From G963556115 sp963677015 (GTDB lineage Bacteria; Planctomycetota; SZUA-567), in assembly GCA_963677015.1 (NCBI GenBank), contig OY781533.1, positions 682,001-746,000 on the forward strand: 64,000 nucleotides of DNA. The letters are read 5' to 3'. The notes under the pieces are model-generated. The model did no database searches, was not told where the DNA came from, and saw only the letters and a program-made list of their open reading frames with translations. This document shows, in pieces, positions 1 through 8,449 of this stretch (positions are counted from its first letter, which is position 1; each line of letters begins with the position of its first letter). Both the position numbers and the translations under genes were made by a program.

Positions 1-2
1 TG

Positions 3-410
3 ACACCTGATCCAGAAAGATACAGCCCACGTAAATCACCAGAAGAACTTGAAAAGCTTGCGGCTGAAGGTGTTCCATTCAAGACTTATGAAGGTATGAT
101 GCCTGAGATGAAGAATGATACTTTGGTTATCGATGACCTTAATGAATACGAAACAGAACAGCTTCTTGATTACTATAAGCCAGATGTTTACTGTGCCGGT
201 ATCAAGGAAAAGTATGGTGTACAGAAGAAGGGAATACCTTGCAAACAGCTTCATAGTTATGATTACGGTGGTCCATATGCGGCGTTTAAAGGTGCAAAGA
301 ACTGGTATCAGGAGATTGACCGTCTGGTGAATGCAAATATCTGGCGCCATGTTAAAGCACCTTGGTCTAAGACTTCTGAACCAACGCTGGAAGCTTCATA
401 TAATGCCTAA
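3..410 (+). CDS. nifD: Nitrogenase MoFe protein alpha chain, C-terminal part (5' end outside window)
   Basis: This is the last 135 codons of the catalytic alpha subunit of Mo-nitrogenase, which with NifK forms the protein that reduces N2. The frame is open from base 3, so the gene begins upstream. The segment HSYDYGGPYAAF carries the histidine equivalent to alpha-His442 of Azotobacter, the FeMo-cofactor ligand. The ending around HVKAPWSK matches the alpha-chain C-terminus. The wording (GIKEKYG, HSYDY) resembles the group III clostridial/methanogen-like type. No small delta-subunit gene (vnfG/anfG) lies between it and nifK, which argues against a V- or Fe-only enzyme. It is the first visible gene of a co-directional nif operon. 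Confidence 0.95.
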   Translation, partial: TPDPERYSPRKSPEELEKLAAEGVPFKTYEGMMPEMKNDTLVIDDLNEYETEQLLDYYKPDVYCAGIKEKYGVQKKGIPCKQLHSYDYGGPYAAFKGAKNWYQEIDRLVNANIWRHVKAPWSKTSEPTLEASYNA

Positions 411-418
411 TTTGAGAT

Positions 419-475
419 GGTGGCATGTTGCCACCGGCAGCGCTGAAAATATTTTATAAGTATCCCCCTCAGCGC
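419..475 (+). other. Two hairpins in the nifD-nifK gap
   Basis: The 194-base gap holds a perfect 7-bp stem (GGTGGCA 419-425, TGCCACC 429-435) with a 3-base loop. A second 7-bp stem follows (GCGCTGA 440-446, TCAGCGC 469-475). Neither is followed by a T-run, so they look like mRNA processing or stability elements rather than terminators. The nifK ribosome site AAGGAG lies about 120 bases further on. Confidence 0.5.
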
Positions 476-604
476 GGAAAACCAAAATTGCTGTAATTCC
501 ATGAGGTGCAGATTGCTGTGTCTTATCTGAGAATTCAAATCTAACTGTTAATAATTGCGATCACAGATAATTGTAATCTGTACCCGAATCAAAGGAGAAA
601 TATT

Positions 605-1990
605 ATGCTTTTGCGACATACGACAAAAGAAATAAAAGAGCGTAAGGCATTGACTGTGAACCCAGCAAAAACCTGTCAGCCTGTCGGTGCCATGTATGCT
701 GCACTGGGTGTGCACGGATGTATGCCTCACAGTCATGGCTCACAGGGGTGCTGTGCTTATCACCGTTCAGCTCTTACCCGTCACTACAAAGAACCGGTCA
801 TGGCGGCAACAAGTTCATTTACTGAAGGTAGTTCGGTTTTTGGTGGTCAGGCCAATCTGGTTCAGGCAATAAACAATATCTTTACCGTTTATGATCCTGA
901 AGTAATTGCCATACATACAACCTGTCTTTCTGAAACTATCGGTGATGACCTCACTCAGATCAGTAAGAAGGCTCATGATGACGGCAAAGTTCCTGCCGGC
1001 AAGAAAATTATCTACTGTAACACCCCAAGTTATGTTGGTTCACATGTAACCGGTTTTTCCAACATGGTCAAAGGTATAGTTGACGGTCTGGCTGAACCTT
1101 CAGAGGATAAGCTGCGTACAGTCAACATTATCCCTGGCTGGGTAGAACCTTCAGATATGCGTGAGATCAAGAGACTCTGTAAGGCGATGGAAATTAAAAC
1201 AATTATGTTCCCTGATACTTCAGATGTTCTTGATTCCCCAAATACCGGTAAGCATGAGTTCTATCCAAAGGGCGGTGCTACTATTGAGGAGATTGCTAAA
1301 TCCGGAAGTTCTCAGGCGACTGTCGCTCTCGGTCCAACATGTTCAACTGCAGGAGCAAGAGCTCTTGACGCCAAGTGTAAAGTACCACCTTCAATTGTTG
1401 AACTTCCAATCGGTATAACTGCGACTGATAACTTTATCAATACTCTGCGTAAAGTTGCCGGTGTGGCTGTTCCTGAAGAGATCACCAATGAACGCGGACG
1501 CCTTGTTGATATTATTACCGATATGCATCAGTACTTCTACGGTAAGAGAGTAGCGCTTTATGGTGACCCTGATCAGCTCGTATCACTGGCACAGTTTGTG
1601 GTCGATCTTGATATGATCCCAGCTTATATCATAACCGGTACTCCTGGTGAGAAGAAGCTGCGTAAGCGTCTTGAAGCAGCTCTGGGTGATAAGTATGTAG
1701 CTGAAAATGTTTATATCGGTCAGCGTGCCGATCTCTACTTGATGCATCAGTTGATCAAGAATGATCCGGTAGATCTGATGATCGGTAATACTTACGGTAA
1801 GTACATTGCTCGTGATGAGGGTATTCCACTGTTGCGTCATGGTTTCCCAATCTACGACCGTATTGGTCACTCTTACTTCCCTTCTGTGGGTTATACCGGT
1901 GCGTTGAGACTGGTTGAGAAGATGTTGGACATCTTCCTCGCTAAGAAGGATGAAGAGTCTGTAGAAGAGAAGTTTGAACTGGTAATGTAG
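605..1990 (+). CDS. nifK: Nitrogenase MoFe protein beta chain
   Basis: This is the beta subunit of MoFe protein, 461 residues, which shares the P-cluster with NifD. The three P-cluster cysteines are visible: Cys24 in NPAKTC, Cys49 in HGSQGCC and Cys107 in TTCLSETIGDD. The protein lacks the roughly 50-residue N-terminal extension of proteobacterial NifK, as in the short group II/III-like enzymes. The start at ATG 605 follows AAAGGAG with good spacing and directly precedes the conserved region. It lies 194 bases after nifD and 71 bases before nifE, all on one strand, so co-transcription is likely. Confidence 0.96.
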   Translation: MLLRHTTKEIKERKALTVNPAKTCQPVGAMYAALGVHGCMPHSHGSQGCCAYHRSALTRHYKEPVMAATSSFTEGSSVFGGQANLVQAINNIFTVYDPEVIAIHTTCLSETIGDDLTQISKKAHDDGKVPAGKKIIYCNTPSYVGSHVTGFSNMVKGIVDGLAEPSEDKLRTVNIIPGWVEPSDMREIKRLCKAMEIKTIMFPDTSDVLDSPNTGKHEFYPKGGATIEEIAKSGSSQATVALGPTCSTAGARALDAKCKVPPSIVELPIGITATDNFINTLRKVAGVAVPEEITNERGRLVDIITDMHQYFYGKRVALYGDPDQLVSLAQFVVDLDMIPAYIITGTPGEKKLRKRLEAALGDKYVAENVYIGQRADLYLMHQLIKNDPVDLMIGNTYGKYIARDEGIPLLRHGFPIYDRIGHSYFPSVGYTGALRLVEKMLDIFLAKKDEESVEEKFELVM

Positions 1991-2028
1991 TAGAAAATAA
2001 GAAAGACTTGAGTAGTTCCTTTCGTTGT

Positions 2029-2044
2029 ACAGCTCGCGGGCTGT
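2029..2044 (+). other. Small hairpin before the nifE ribosome site
   Basis: A 5-bp stem (ACAGC 2029-2033, GCTGT 2040-2044) with a 6-base loop sits immediately 5' of the nifE ribosome site AAGGAGG. It is short alone but matches a pattern: the nifD-K, nifE-N, nifN-B and nifB-ferredoxin gaps also hold hairpins. Confidence 0.35.
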
Positions 2045-2061
2045 TTTAAGGAGGAAGATAG

Positions 2062-3405
2062 ATGGACGGAATTTTAGAAAAGCGTAAGAAGCAGATTTAT
2101 CGTACAGACTCCAAGAGTTTTGACATGGAATGCGGTAAAAATTCATTGGCTGGGTCTGTAAGCCAGCGTGCATGTGTCTTTTGTGGTTCGCGAGTTGTAC
2201 TCTATCCAATTACTGATGCTCTGCATCTGATTCATGGTCCGATCGGCTGTGCCAGTTATACCTGGGATATTCGTGGTGCAACTTCTACAGGCAGGCAGCT
2301 GCACAGAATGAGTTTCAGTACCGATCTGACAGAAAAAGAAGTGATTTACGGTGGTGAGAAAAAGTTGTATAAGTCACTTACTACACTTATTGAGAAGTAT
2401 AAGCCGGAAGCAGCTTTTGTATATTCAACCTGTATTGTCGGAATTATCGGTGATGATATGGGAGCGGTATGCAGAAAGGTTGAGAAGGAGCAGGGTATAC
2501 CGGTACTGCCGGTAATGTCTGAGGGCTTCAGAGGAACAAAGAAGGACGGATATAAGGCGGCTTGTGATGCGCTTGGTAAACTGGTGGGAACCGGTGATAT
2601 CTCGAAGATAAGCAAGTACAGCATTAATATTCTCGGCGATTTTAACATCGCAAATGAAACAGAAATTATTCGTTCATACTATGAGCGCATGGGTATAGAA
2701 GTAGTTGCCACTATTACCGGTGACGGTAGAGTAGACGCTATACGCAAAGCTCATGGGGCGGCTCTGAATGTTGTTCAATGTTCCGGATCTATGACGCATC
2801 TGGCCAAAGATATGCAGGAAAAATACGGCATACCTTATATCAGGGTATCGTATGTGGGAATCGAGGATACGGCTGCAGCATTATATGATGTGGCGGATAA
2901 GCTTGATTCTGATGAAATTAAGGAAAAAACCAGGGAGCTGGTAGCGGAAGAGATTGCCAAAATATATCCGCAGCTCCTTGATATAAAGAAAGATCTTGAA
3001 GGCAAGAAGGCAGCCGTTTATACCGGTGGTGCATTCAAAGCTTTCTCTCTTGTCAGAAGTCTGCGTACGATAGGCATGAGAGCGGTTGTTGTCGGATCAC
3101 AGACCGGTAATAATGAGGATTATGAACAGCTGCGTGAGCTTTGTGATCCCGGAACAATTCTTGTCGATGATACCAATCCGGTAGAGCTTTCACATTTTAT
3201 GCGTGAGAAGGATATAGATATCTTTATCGGCGGCGTGAAGGAGCGTCCACTGGCCTTCAAACTCGGTGCCGGATTCTGTGATCATAATCATGAAAGAAAA
3301 ATACCTCTTGGCGGCTTTATCGGTATGCTGGCTTTTGCAAAAGAGGTGCACGCATCGGTGATGAGTCCGGTATGGCAGTTTAAAAAGCGGATAAAGTCCG
3401 AGTAG
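2062..3405 (+). CDS. nifE: Nitrogenase FeMo-cofactor scaffold protein NifE
   Basis: NifE (447 residues) pairs with NifN to form the scaffold on which the NifB-made Fe-S core is matured to FeMo-cofactor. It is NifD-like. Conserved cluster-binding cysteines are Cys38/41 (RACVFCGSR), Cys63 (HGPIGCA) and Cys124 (STCIVGIIGDD). The RACVFCGSR motif and the N-terminal arrangement separate it from NifD. ATG 2062 is preceded by AAGGAGG at suitable spacing. Its place between nifK and nifN gives the common order K-E-N. Length and motifs are normal for the family and nothing appears broken. Confidence 0.95.
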   Translation: MDGILEKRKKQIYRTDSKSFDMECGKNSLAGSVSQRACVFCGSRVVLYPITDALHLIHGPIGCASYTWDIRGATSTGRQLHRMSFSTDLTEKEVIYGGEKKLYKSLTTLIEKYKPEAAFVYSTCIVGIIGDDMGAVCRKVEKEQGIPVLPVMSEGFRGTKKDGYKAACDALGKLVGTGDISKISKYSINILGDFNIANETEIIRSYYERMGIEVVATITGDGRVDAIRKAHGAALNVVQCSGSMTHLAKDMQEKYGIPYIRVSYVGIEDTAAALYDVADKLDSDEIKEKTRELVAEEIAKIYPQLLDIKKDLEGKKAAVYTGGAFKAFSLVRSLRTIGMRAVVVGSQTGNNEDYEQLRELCDPGTILVDDTNPVELSHFMREKDIDIFIGGVKERPLAFKLGAGFCDHNHERKIPLGGFIGMLAFAKEVHASVMSPVWQFKKRIKSE

Positions 3406-3444
3406 TTTCGTAGATCAGTAGTTCGTGTGTGTTTAATATGTTGT

Positions 3445-3486
3445 CACCGTTAATGGTGCTTGATATAACGAAGCGGTAATGCTTCG
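3445..3486 (+). other. Two small hairpins before nifN
   Basis: CACC/GGTG (3445-3448, 3455-3458) and a perfect 6-bp stem CGAAGC/GCTTCG (3469-3474, 3481-3486) lie in the nifE-nifN gap. The second ends 2 bases before the nifN ribosome site AGGAG (3489-3493). Confidence 0.35.
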
Positions 3487-3499
3487 ATAGGAGATGGCG

Positions 3500-4855
3500 A
3501 TGGAAGACTCCAAGAAAGAAAGAGATGTATCACGGAATGCCTGTAAGCTTTGTACCCCTTTTGGAGCTTGTCTGGCATATAAAGGTATAAAGGGTTCTAT
3601 GTCTCTGCTCCATGGTTCGCAGGGGTGTGCAACTTATATCAGACGTTATATGATAAGTCATTACCGTGAGCCTATTGATATCGCTTCTTCAAACTTCACC
3701 GAAGATACTGCGATTTTCGGCGGCGGCAGAAATTTTGCTACTGCGGTTGATAATGTAATTAAACAGTATAATCCAGAGCTGGTAGGTATCGCGACAACAT
3801 GCCTCTCTGAAACTATTGGCGATGATATAAAAATGCTGGTACATATGTACCGTAAAGAGAAGAATAAAGATGAGCTTCCGGCGATTGTGAATGTTTCAAC
3901 ACCGAGCTATAGCGGTACGCATGCTGATGGTTTTTATGCAACTACCAAGGCTATCGCAGGTCTTGCAGAGAAGACAGGTTTTGCAAGTTCAAGCATCAAT
4001 GTCTTCCCTGGAATGATTTCACCGGCAGATTTGCGTTATCTTAAAGAGATACTTCGGGATTTTTCTGATAAGTATATCCTTTTCCCGGATTATTCTGATA
4101 CTCTTGACGGCCCGTCCTGGGATGAATATCGACCTATTCCTGAAGGTGGAACAAGTATTGAAACCGTCAAGCATGCAGGTGACAGTGTAGGAAGTGTTGA
4201 ACTGTATGCATGTGTAAGTGATAAAGACTCTGCAGGTGTCTATCTTGAAGAGACTCACGGTGTAAAGAACCATCGTCTGGGAATGCCTATTGGAATAAGA
4301 AAGACAGATAACTTTATCGATACACTTGAAAAATTATCAGGTAAGCCTGCTCCTGAGTGGTTGGCGGCAGAACGCGGCAGACTGGTTGATTCATATGTAG
4401 ATGCACATAAATATATATTCGGCAAGAAGGCGGTTGTTTTCGGTGATGAAGATATTGTCTGCGGTCTTGTTTCACTTCTTGGTGAGATCGGGATTACAAC
4501 CGTTGCTGTTGTATCAGGCGGCAAGAGCGGCAAGCTCAAAAGCGAAATTATGAATTGCGGCGATACCGGCAGTAAAGAAGCGATGATATTGGATAACTCT
4601 GATTTTGAAGATATGGCGGAGGCTATTGAAAAGCTCAAGCCGGATATGTTTATCGGTAACAGCAAAGGCTATATGCTTTCACGTAAGCTCAAAGTGCCGC
4701 TGATAAGAGTAGGATTCCCAATCCATGACCGCTTTGGCGGGGCTAGAGTGCAGCATATCGGTTATCGCGGTACTCAGGCGTTATTTGACCGAATTGTAAA
4801 TGCTGTTATTGAAAAGAGGCAACATGATGGTGAGTGGGGTTACACGTATATGTAA
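3500..4855 (+). CDS. nifN: Nitrogenase FeMo-cofactor scaffold protein NifN
   Basis: This is the NifK-like partner of NifE in the cofactor assembly scaffold, 451 residues. The NifK-like motifs are HGSQGCATYIRR and TTCLSETIGDD, and the rest follows the NifK/NifN fold, ending GGARVQHIGYRG before the C-terminal helix. It follows nifE and differs from the true nifK at 605, so scaffold rather than catalytic subunit is the reading. An in-frame ATG at 3494 directly abuts the ribosome site AGGAG (3489-3493), leaving no spacing. ATG 3500 has 6 bases and is preferred. Confidence 0.9.
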   Translation: MEDSKKERDVSRNACKLCTPFGACLAYKGIKGSMSLLHGSQGCATYIRRYMISHYREPIDIASSNFTEDTAIFGGGRNFATAVDNVIKQYNPELVGIATTCLSETIGDDIKMLVHMYRKEKNKDELPAIVNVSTPSYSGTHADGFYATTKAIAGLAEKTGFASSSINVFPGMISPADLRYLKEILRDFSDKYILFPDYSDTLDGPSWDEYRPIPEGGTSIETVKHAGDSVGSVELYACVSDKDSAGVYLEETHGVKNHRLGMPIGIRKTDNFIDTLEKLSGKPAPEWLAAERGRLVDSYVDAHKYIFGKKAVVFGDEDIVCGLVSLLGEIGITTVAVVSGGKSGKLKSEIMNCGDTGSKEAMILDNSDFEDMAEAIEKLKPDMFIGNSKGYMLSRKLKVPLIRVGFPIHDRFGGARVQHIGYRGTQALFDRIVNAVIEKRQHDGEWGYTYM

Positions 4856-4972
4856 CGAAAGGGCTCTGGATTTTCCAGGGTGTGTGCCACACTTTTCTTG
4901 ATAGAATTTTGTTCCTGTAGACTTCTGTACACCTTTAGCCGGAGATGCAGGTATAGTGTGAGGGCTGGAATA

Positions 4973-6226
4973 ATGATTGATCACAGCAAACATCCGTGTT
5001 TTAATGACAAGGCAAGACATGAATATGGACGGGTACATCTCCCGGTTGCGCCCAAATGTAATATTAAATGTGGTTTCTGCAATCGAAAATATGATTGTGC
5101 CAATGAAACCCGACCAGGGGTGACAAGTTCTGTACTTACTCCGGATCAGGCTATGGTATGGCTGGATAAACTCGTAGAGATTCAGCCAAAGCTGAGTGTT
5201 GTCGGTATTGCCGGACCTGGTGATCCATTTGCCAATCCTGAAGCGACTATGCGCACTCTGCGTCTGGTACGTCAGAAATATCCTGATATGCTGCTCTGTG
5301 TGGCAACAAATGGACTGGGGGTGGCGCCATATGTTTCAGAACTTGCTGAGCTGGGAGTAAGCCATGTGACAATAACCATGTGTGCTCCTACTCCGGAAAT
5401 CGGATCTGAAATTTATGAATGGATAAATGAAAACGGTACAATTTATAAAGGTGTTGATGGTGCAAGAATACTCCTGGAAAAACAGATCGTAGCTATTGAG
5501 AGTATTGCAAGTACTGGTGTTAATGTCAAAGTGAATATGATAGTTGTACCGGGTGTGAATGATCATGTTACCGATGAACTGGCAAAGAAGGTAAAAGCAC
5601 TTGGTGCTACAATTCTTAATCTAATGCCTCTGTTCCCGGTTGAAGGTACGAAATTTGCAGATAAAGAGCAGCCACGTGCTGATTTTATGAAGAAAATCCG
5701 CGAGAGTGCCAGTAAGTATCTGCCACAGATGGCGCATTGCATGCGCTGCCGGGCTGACGCAGCAGGGCTACTCGGTGAAGCTGCAACAAAGGAGATAGTA
5801 ATGAGTCTTGAGGAAGCGAAAAATACAAAGATTGAAGATAAGCCGTGTGTAGCTGTTGCCAGCCGTGAGGGAGCTTTGGTAAACAGTCACCTTGGTGAGG
5901 CACCATATCTCTGGATATTCAGAGAAAAAGAGGATAAGAGCGGTTATGAGCCATTTGAGCGCAGACAGTGTCCGCCAAAAGGTCTGGGTGAAAAGCGTTG
6001 GAGTGAGCTGGCGGGAGTAATATCTGATTGCAGGGCGCTGCTCTGTTCCGGTCTGGGTGATTCACCGAGAGCGACACTTACTAAATTTGGTATCGAATGT
6101 GTTCAGATGGAAGGGCTGGTTGAAGAGGGACTGGACAACATTTATAAGGGCAAGCCGATACGTTCTCCTAAAAGATTTACCGGCTGCGGTGATGGCTGTT
6201 CAGGTTGCGGTACCGGTTGTGCCTGA
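4973..6226 (+). CDS. nifB: FeMo-cofactor core synthase NifB with C-terminal NifX-like domain
   Basis: This radical SAM enzyme builds NifB-co, the carbide-containing 8Fe core used for FeMo-cofactor. The protein has 417 residues from ATG 4973. The radical SAM triad is Cys29-x3-Cys33-x2-Cys36 (CNIKCGFC), and the conserved His-Pro-Cys is at residues 7-9. The SAM barrel covers about 1-285. Residues about 295-400 (from CVAVASREG) form a NifX/NafY-like cofactor-binding domain, so this is the long, fused form. The tail is cysteine- and glycine-rich. The frame is open to 4880, but that 31-residue extension is not family-like and ATG 4973 has AGGG upstream. It lies in the nif operon between nifN and the ferredoxin. 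Confidence 0.95.
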   Translation: MIDHSKHPCFNDKARHEYGRVHLPVAPKCNIKCGFCNRKYDCANETRPGVTSSVLTPDQAMVWLDKLVEIQPKLSVVGIAGPGDPFANPEATMRTLRLVRQKYPDMLLCVATNGLGVAPYVSELAELGVSHVTITMCAPTPEIGSEIYEWINENGTIYKGVDGARILLEKQIVAIESIASTGVNVKVNMIVVPGVNDHVTDELAKKVKALGATILNLMPLFPVEGTKFADKEQPRADFMKKIRESASKYLPQMAHCMRCRADAAGLLGEAATKEIVMSLEEAKNTKIEDKPCVAVASREGALVNSHLGEAPYLWIFREKEDKSGYEPFERRQCPPKGLGEKRWSELAGVISDCRALLCSGLGDSPRATLTKFGIECVQMEGLVEEGLDNIYKGKPIRSPKRFTGCGDGCSGCGTGCA

Positions 6227-6243
6227 TTTTGATTGAAATTTAA

Positions 6244-6295
6244 CTGTACCGGTTTGTTTATAGCGGTGGTGTTTCTCTGGTTGTTACCGGTACAG
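6244..6295 (+). other. 10-bp inverted repeat in the nifB-ferredoxin gap
   Basis: CTGTACCGGT (6244-6253) is repeated as its exact reverse complement ACCGGTACAG (6286-6295), with 32 bases between. No T-run follows. It could form a long-loop mRNA hairpin or be an operator-like pair. Each arm contains the palindrome ACCGGT. Confidence 0.5.
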
Positions 6296-6324
6296 AATTA
6301 TTGCTTAAAGAATAGGAGTGTGTC

Positions 6325-6630
6325 ATGGAAAAACCTGATTTTCACATTTTTGTATGTAATAGTTTCCGTGTTTCCGGGGAAGCACAGGGTGTTTGTAACA
6401 AACAGGGAGCAGCTGGGTTCTTACCATATCTGGAAGAGGAAATTCTGGAACGCGGTATGAATGCGCAGGTAACAGCTTGCGGGTGTCTTAAAGTATGTGA
6501 TCGCGGTCCGGCTTTGGTTGTTTATCCGCAGAATTACTGGTATGGTAATATTGATTCGGAAGATAAATTGGATGAAATTCTGGATGCTCTTGAGGATGGT
6601 GAAGCCGCAGAGGATCTATTAATTTCATGA
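6325..6630 (+). CDS. Thioredoxin-fold [2Fe-2S] ferredoxin of the nif operon
   Basis: A small soluble electron carrier of 101 residues. The cysteine pattern Cys11, Cys24, Cys54, Cys58 (ACGCLKVCDRGP) matches the thioredoxin-like [2Fe-2S] ferredoxins such as that of Clostridium pasteurianum, a protein known to associate with MoFe protein. ATG 6325 follows AGGAG. It lies between nifB and nifV, with only 23 bases to nifV, which supports a role in nitrogen fixation, either electron delivery or cofactor assembly. The exact role cannot be read from sequence. An overlapping frame from 6233 is a shadow. Confidence 0.88.
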   Translation: MEKPDFHIFVCNSFRVSGEAQGVCNKQGAAGFLPYLEEEILERGMNAQVTACGCLKVCDRGPALVVYPQNYWYGNIDSEDKLDEILDALEDGEAAEDLLIS

Positions 6631-6653
6631 TGAAATATTAAAGGGAGGATATC

Positions 6654-7757
6654 ATGAAATACCTGATTGATACAACACTGCGTGACGGTGAACAAATGGC
6701 CGGTGTGAGCTTTTCTCATAAACAGAGAATAGCTATTGCCGGTATTATCGCACATTCAGGTATTGCTGAGATGGAGCTTGGTATCCCGGCAATGGGCAGT
6801 GCTGAAATCGAGAATATTAATGATATTGTCAGAGAACATGCGGGTAGTTGCAGGTTCTCTGTATGGTGTCGGGCATGTGAGAATGATATTAAAGCAGCAG
6901 CGTTATGCAATGTTGATGCGGTTCATCTCTCTTTGCCGGTTTCAAAACTTCATATGCAGATCATGGAGATGCCCAGTGAACTGGTACTCAGTAAGATTAC
7001 CGGTTATGTCAGGCAGGCAAAGCAGTTTTTCCCTTATGTCAGTGTTGGGTTTCAGGATGTTGCACGTGCTGATGAAGATTTTATAATTCAGTGTATTTTC
7101 TGTGCCAAGGAAGCCGGGGCTGACCGAGTAAGACTGGCGGATACTGTAGGGCTGCTTGAGCCTTTTAAAACTTTTGAGATATTCTCCAGACTGGCAAGCA
7201 GAGTCTACGGAATTGATATTGGTTTCCATGGACATAATGACATGGGATTGGCAACAGCTAATACTATCGCTGCAATTCGTGGTGGTGCGACATGTGCGGA
7301 TGTAACAGTCAATGGACTTGGTGAGAGAGCCGGTAATGCTTCTATTGATGAAGTAGCTGTCGGTTTGAGGAAACTTCACAGTATTGATTGTGGTATATCT
7401 CTGAAAAAACTGAAAAGGCTGTCCGAGGAAATTGAGGCGTACAGCGGTGTAAGGCTTCCGGTAAATAAACCTATTGTGGGTAAAAATGTTTTTACTCATG
7501 AATCAGGGGTGCATGTAAACGCAATGCTTTGTGATAAGCGTTCATATGAGCCGCTAGCTCCTGAGGAAGTTGGTAATAATCGTAATATTGTTATTGGTCG
7601 TCATAGCGGTTCGTCATCGGTAGTGCATTATTTTCGTCAGCGTGGCATTATGCTGACACGTGCCGAGGCTAAGGAAGTATTGAAGCAGGCGCAGCAGATG
7701 TCTGTTTCGGGGAATATGCCTTTGCAGAGCTGTTTGGATGTAATTGCCAGCAAGTAG
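6654..7757 (+). CDS. nifV: Homocitrate synthase NifV
   Basis: It condenses acetyl-CoA with 2-oxoglutarate to homocitrate, the organic ligand of FeMo-cofactor. The protein has 367 residues, a TIM-barrel of the isopropylmalate/homocitrate synthase family. The N-terminal DTTLRDGEQMAGVSFS and the metal-binding HGHNDMGLA motif are present, with NGLGERAGNAS after it. It is shorter than LeuA because it lacks the regulatory domain, as NifV does. AGGGAGG precedes ATG 6654. It is the last gene of the visible nif operon, followed by a terminator. Confidence 0.93.
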   Translation: MKYLIDTTLRDGEQMAGVSFSHKQRIAIAGIIAHSGIAEMELGIPAMGSAEIENINDIVREHAGSCRFSVWCRACENDIKAAALCNVDAVHLSLPVSKLHMQIMEMPSELVLSKITGYVRQAKQFFPYVSVGFQDVARADEDFIIQCIFCAKEAGADRVRLADTVGLLEPFKTFEIFSRLASRVYGIDIGFHGHNDMGLATANTIAAIRGGATCADVTVNGLGERAGNASIDEVAVGLRKLHSIDCGISLKKLKRLSEEIEAYSGVRLPVNKPIVGKNVFTHESGVHVNAMLCDKRSYEPLAPEEVGNNRNIVIGRHSGSSSVVHYFRQRGIMLTRAEAKEVLKQAQQMSVSGNMPLQSCLDVIASK

Positions 7758-7791
7758 TGTATTTACTGTTACGAGGTATAATTGTATTTAT

Positions 7792-7823
7792 AAAAGGATG
7801 AGCTTCTTTGCTCATCCTTTTTG
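7792..7823 (+). terminator. Terminator of the nif operon
   Basis: A perfect 12-bp stem (7792-7803 with 7810-7821) and a 6-base loop, with the 3' arm ending in a T-run. It lies 34 bases after nifV. Confidence 0.9.
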
Positions 7824-7933
7824 CTTTTAAAGAATTGCCTTAAAAGTTATAATAGTATTGTAGTCTTTTAAAAATACAGCCTTTTTCTGTGAAAGCTGTC
7901 AGTTAGCGGGAGAGTATTATTTATTATACTATT

Positions 7934-8422
7934 ATGCCTAGTACCGTCTCATCTTTATTATTAATCGGTGATGCTGCCGGTTTGCAGCGTATATGCTTTT
8001 GTAAGCATTGTGATTATCGTGAATTAATTGAAGATGACTGGTATGAATCAGCGGATTTTTTTGCTACTGCTGTACGAGAGCTAGAAGAGTATTTTGCCGG
8101 GTATAGACGGGTGTTTACCGTGAAAATCGATCTTCATGGTACTGATTTTCAGCGTCTGGTATGGCAACAGCTGCAGCGTATACCGTATGGTGCTACACAG
8201 AGTTATAAGGATATTGCTACTGCTCTGGGTAATCCGGGTGCGGCGAGGGCTGTAGGGATGGCTAATCATCGAAATCCATTACCGATTATTATCCCTTGTC
8301 ACCGGGTGATTGCAGCTGACGGGGCGCTGGGAGGTTTTGCATCCGGGGTGGAGCTTAAACGTAAATTGCTCATCCTAGAAGCAGAGTCTCTGGGAAAATA
8401 TCCTGCAGGTAGGCTGTTCTAG
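7934..8422 (+). CDS. ogt: Methylated-DNA--[protein]-cysteine S-methyltransferase
   Basis: This suicide DNA-repair protein moves the alkyl group from O6-methylguanine to its own cysteine. It has 162 residues, the usual size for the Ogt class. The active-site motif IPCHRVIAADG is present, and the DNA-binding helix region (VWQQLQRIPYGATQSY) and Asn-containing turn precede it. No strong ribosome site is seen before ATG 7934. The gene converges on the MFS gene, with only 27 bases between the two stops. Ogt versus Ada-C type cannot be settled from sequence. Confidence 0.9.
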   Translation: MPSTVSSLLLIGDAAGLQRICFCKHCDYRELIEDDWYESADFFATAVRELEEYFAGYRRVFTVKIDLHGTDFQRLVWQQLQRIPYGATQSYKDIATALGNPGAARAVGMANHRNPLPIIIPCHRVIAADGALGGFASGVELKRKLLILEAESLGKYPAGRLF

Positions 8423-8449
8423 TGGAGCAGGTGTTAGATAGCTGATTCT

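Noticed and set aside
3..1990. Vanadium or iron-only nitrogenase
   Set aside because: No delta-subunit gene lies between the alpha and beta genes, and nifE, nifN, nifB and nifV follow.
1583..2209. Long minus-strand frame across the nifK end and nifE start
   Set aside because: It lies opposite two well-supported nif genes, with no ribosome site and no family-like sequence.
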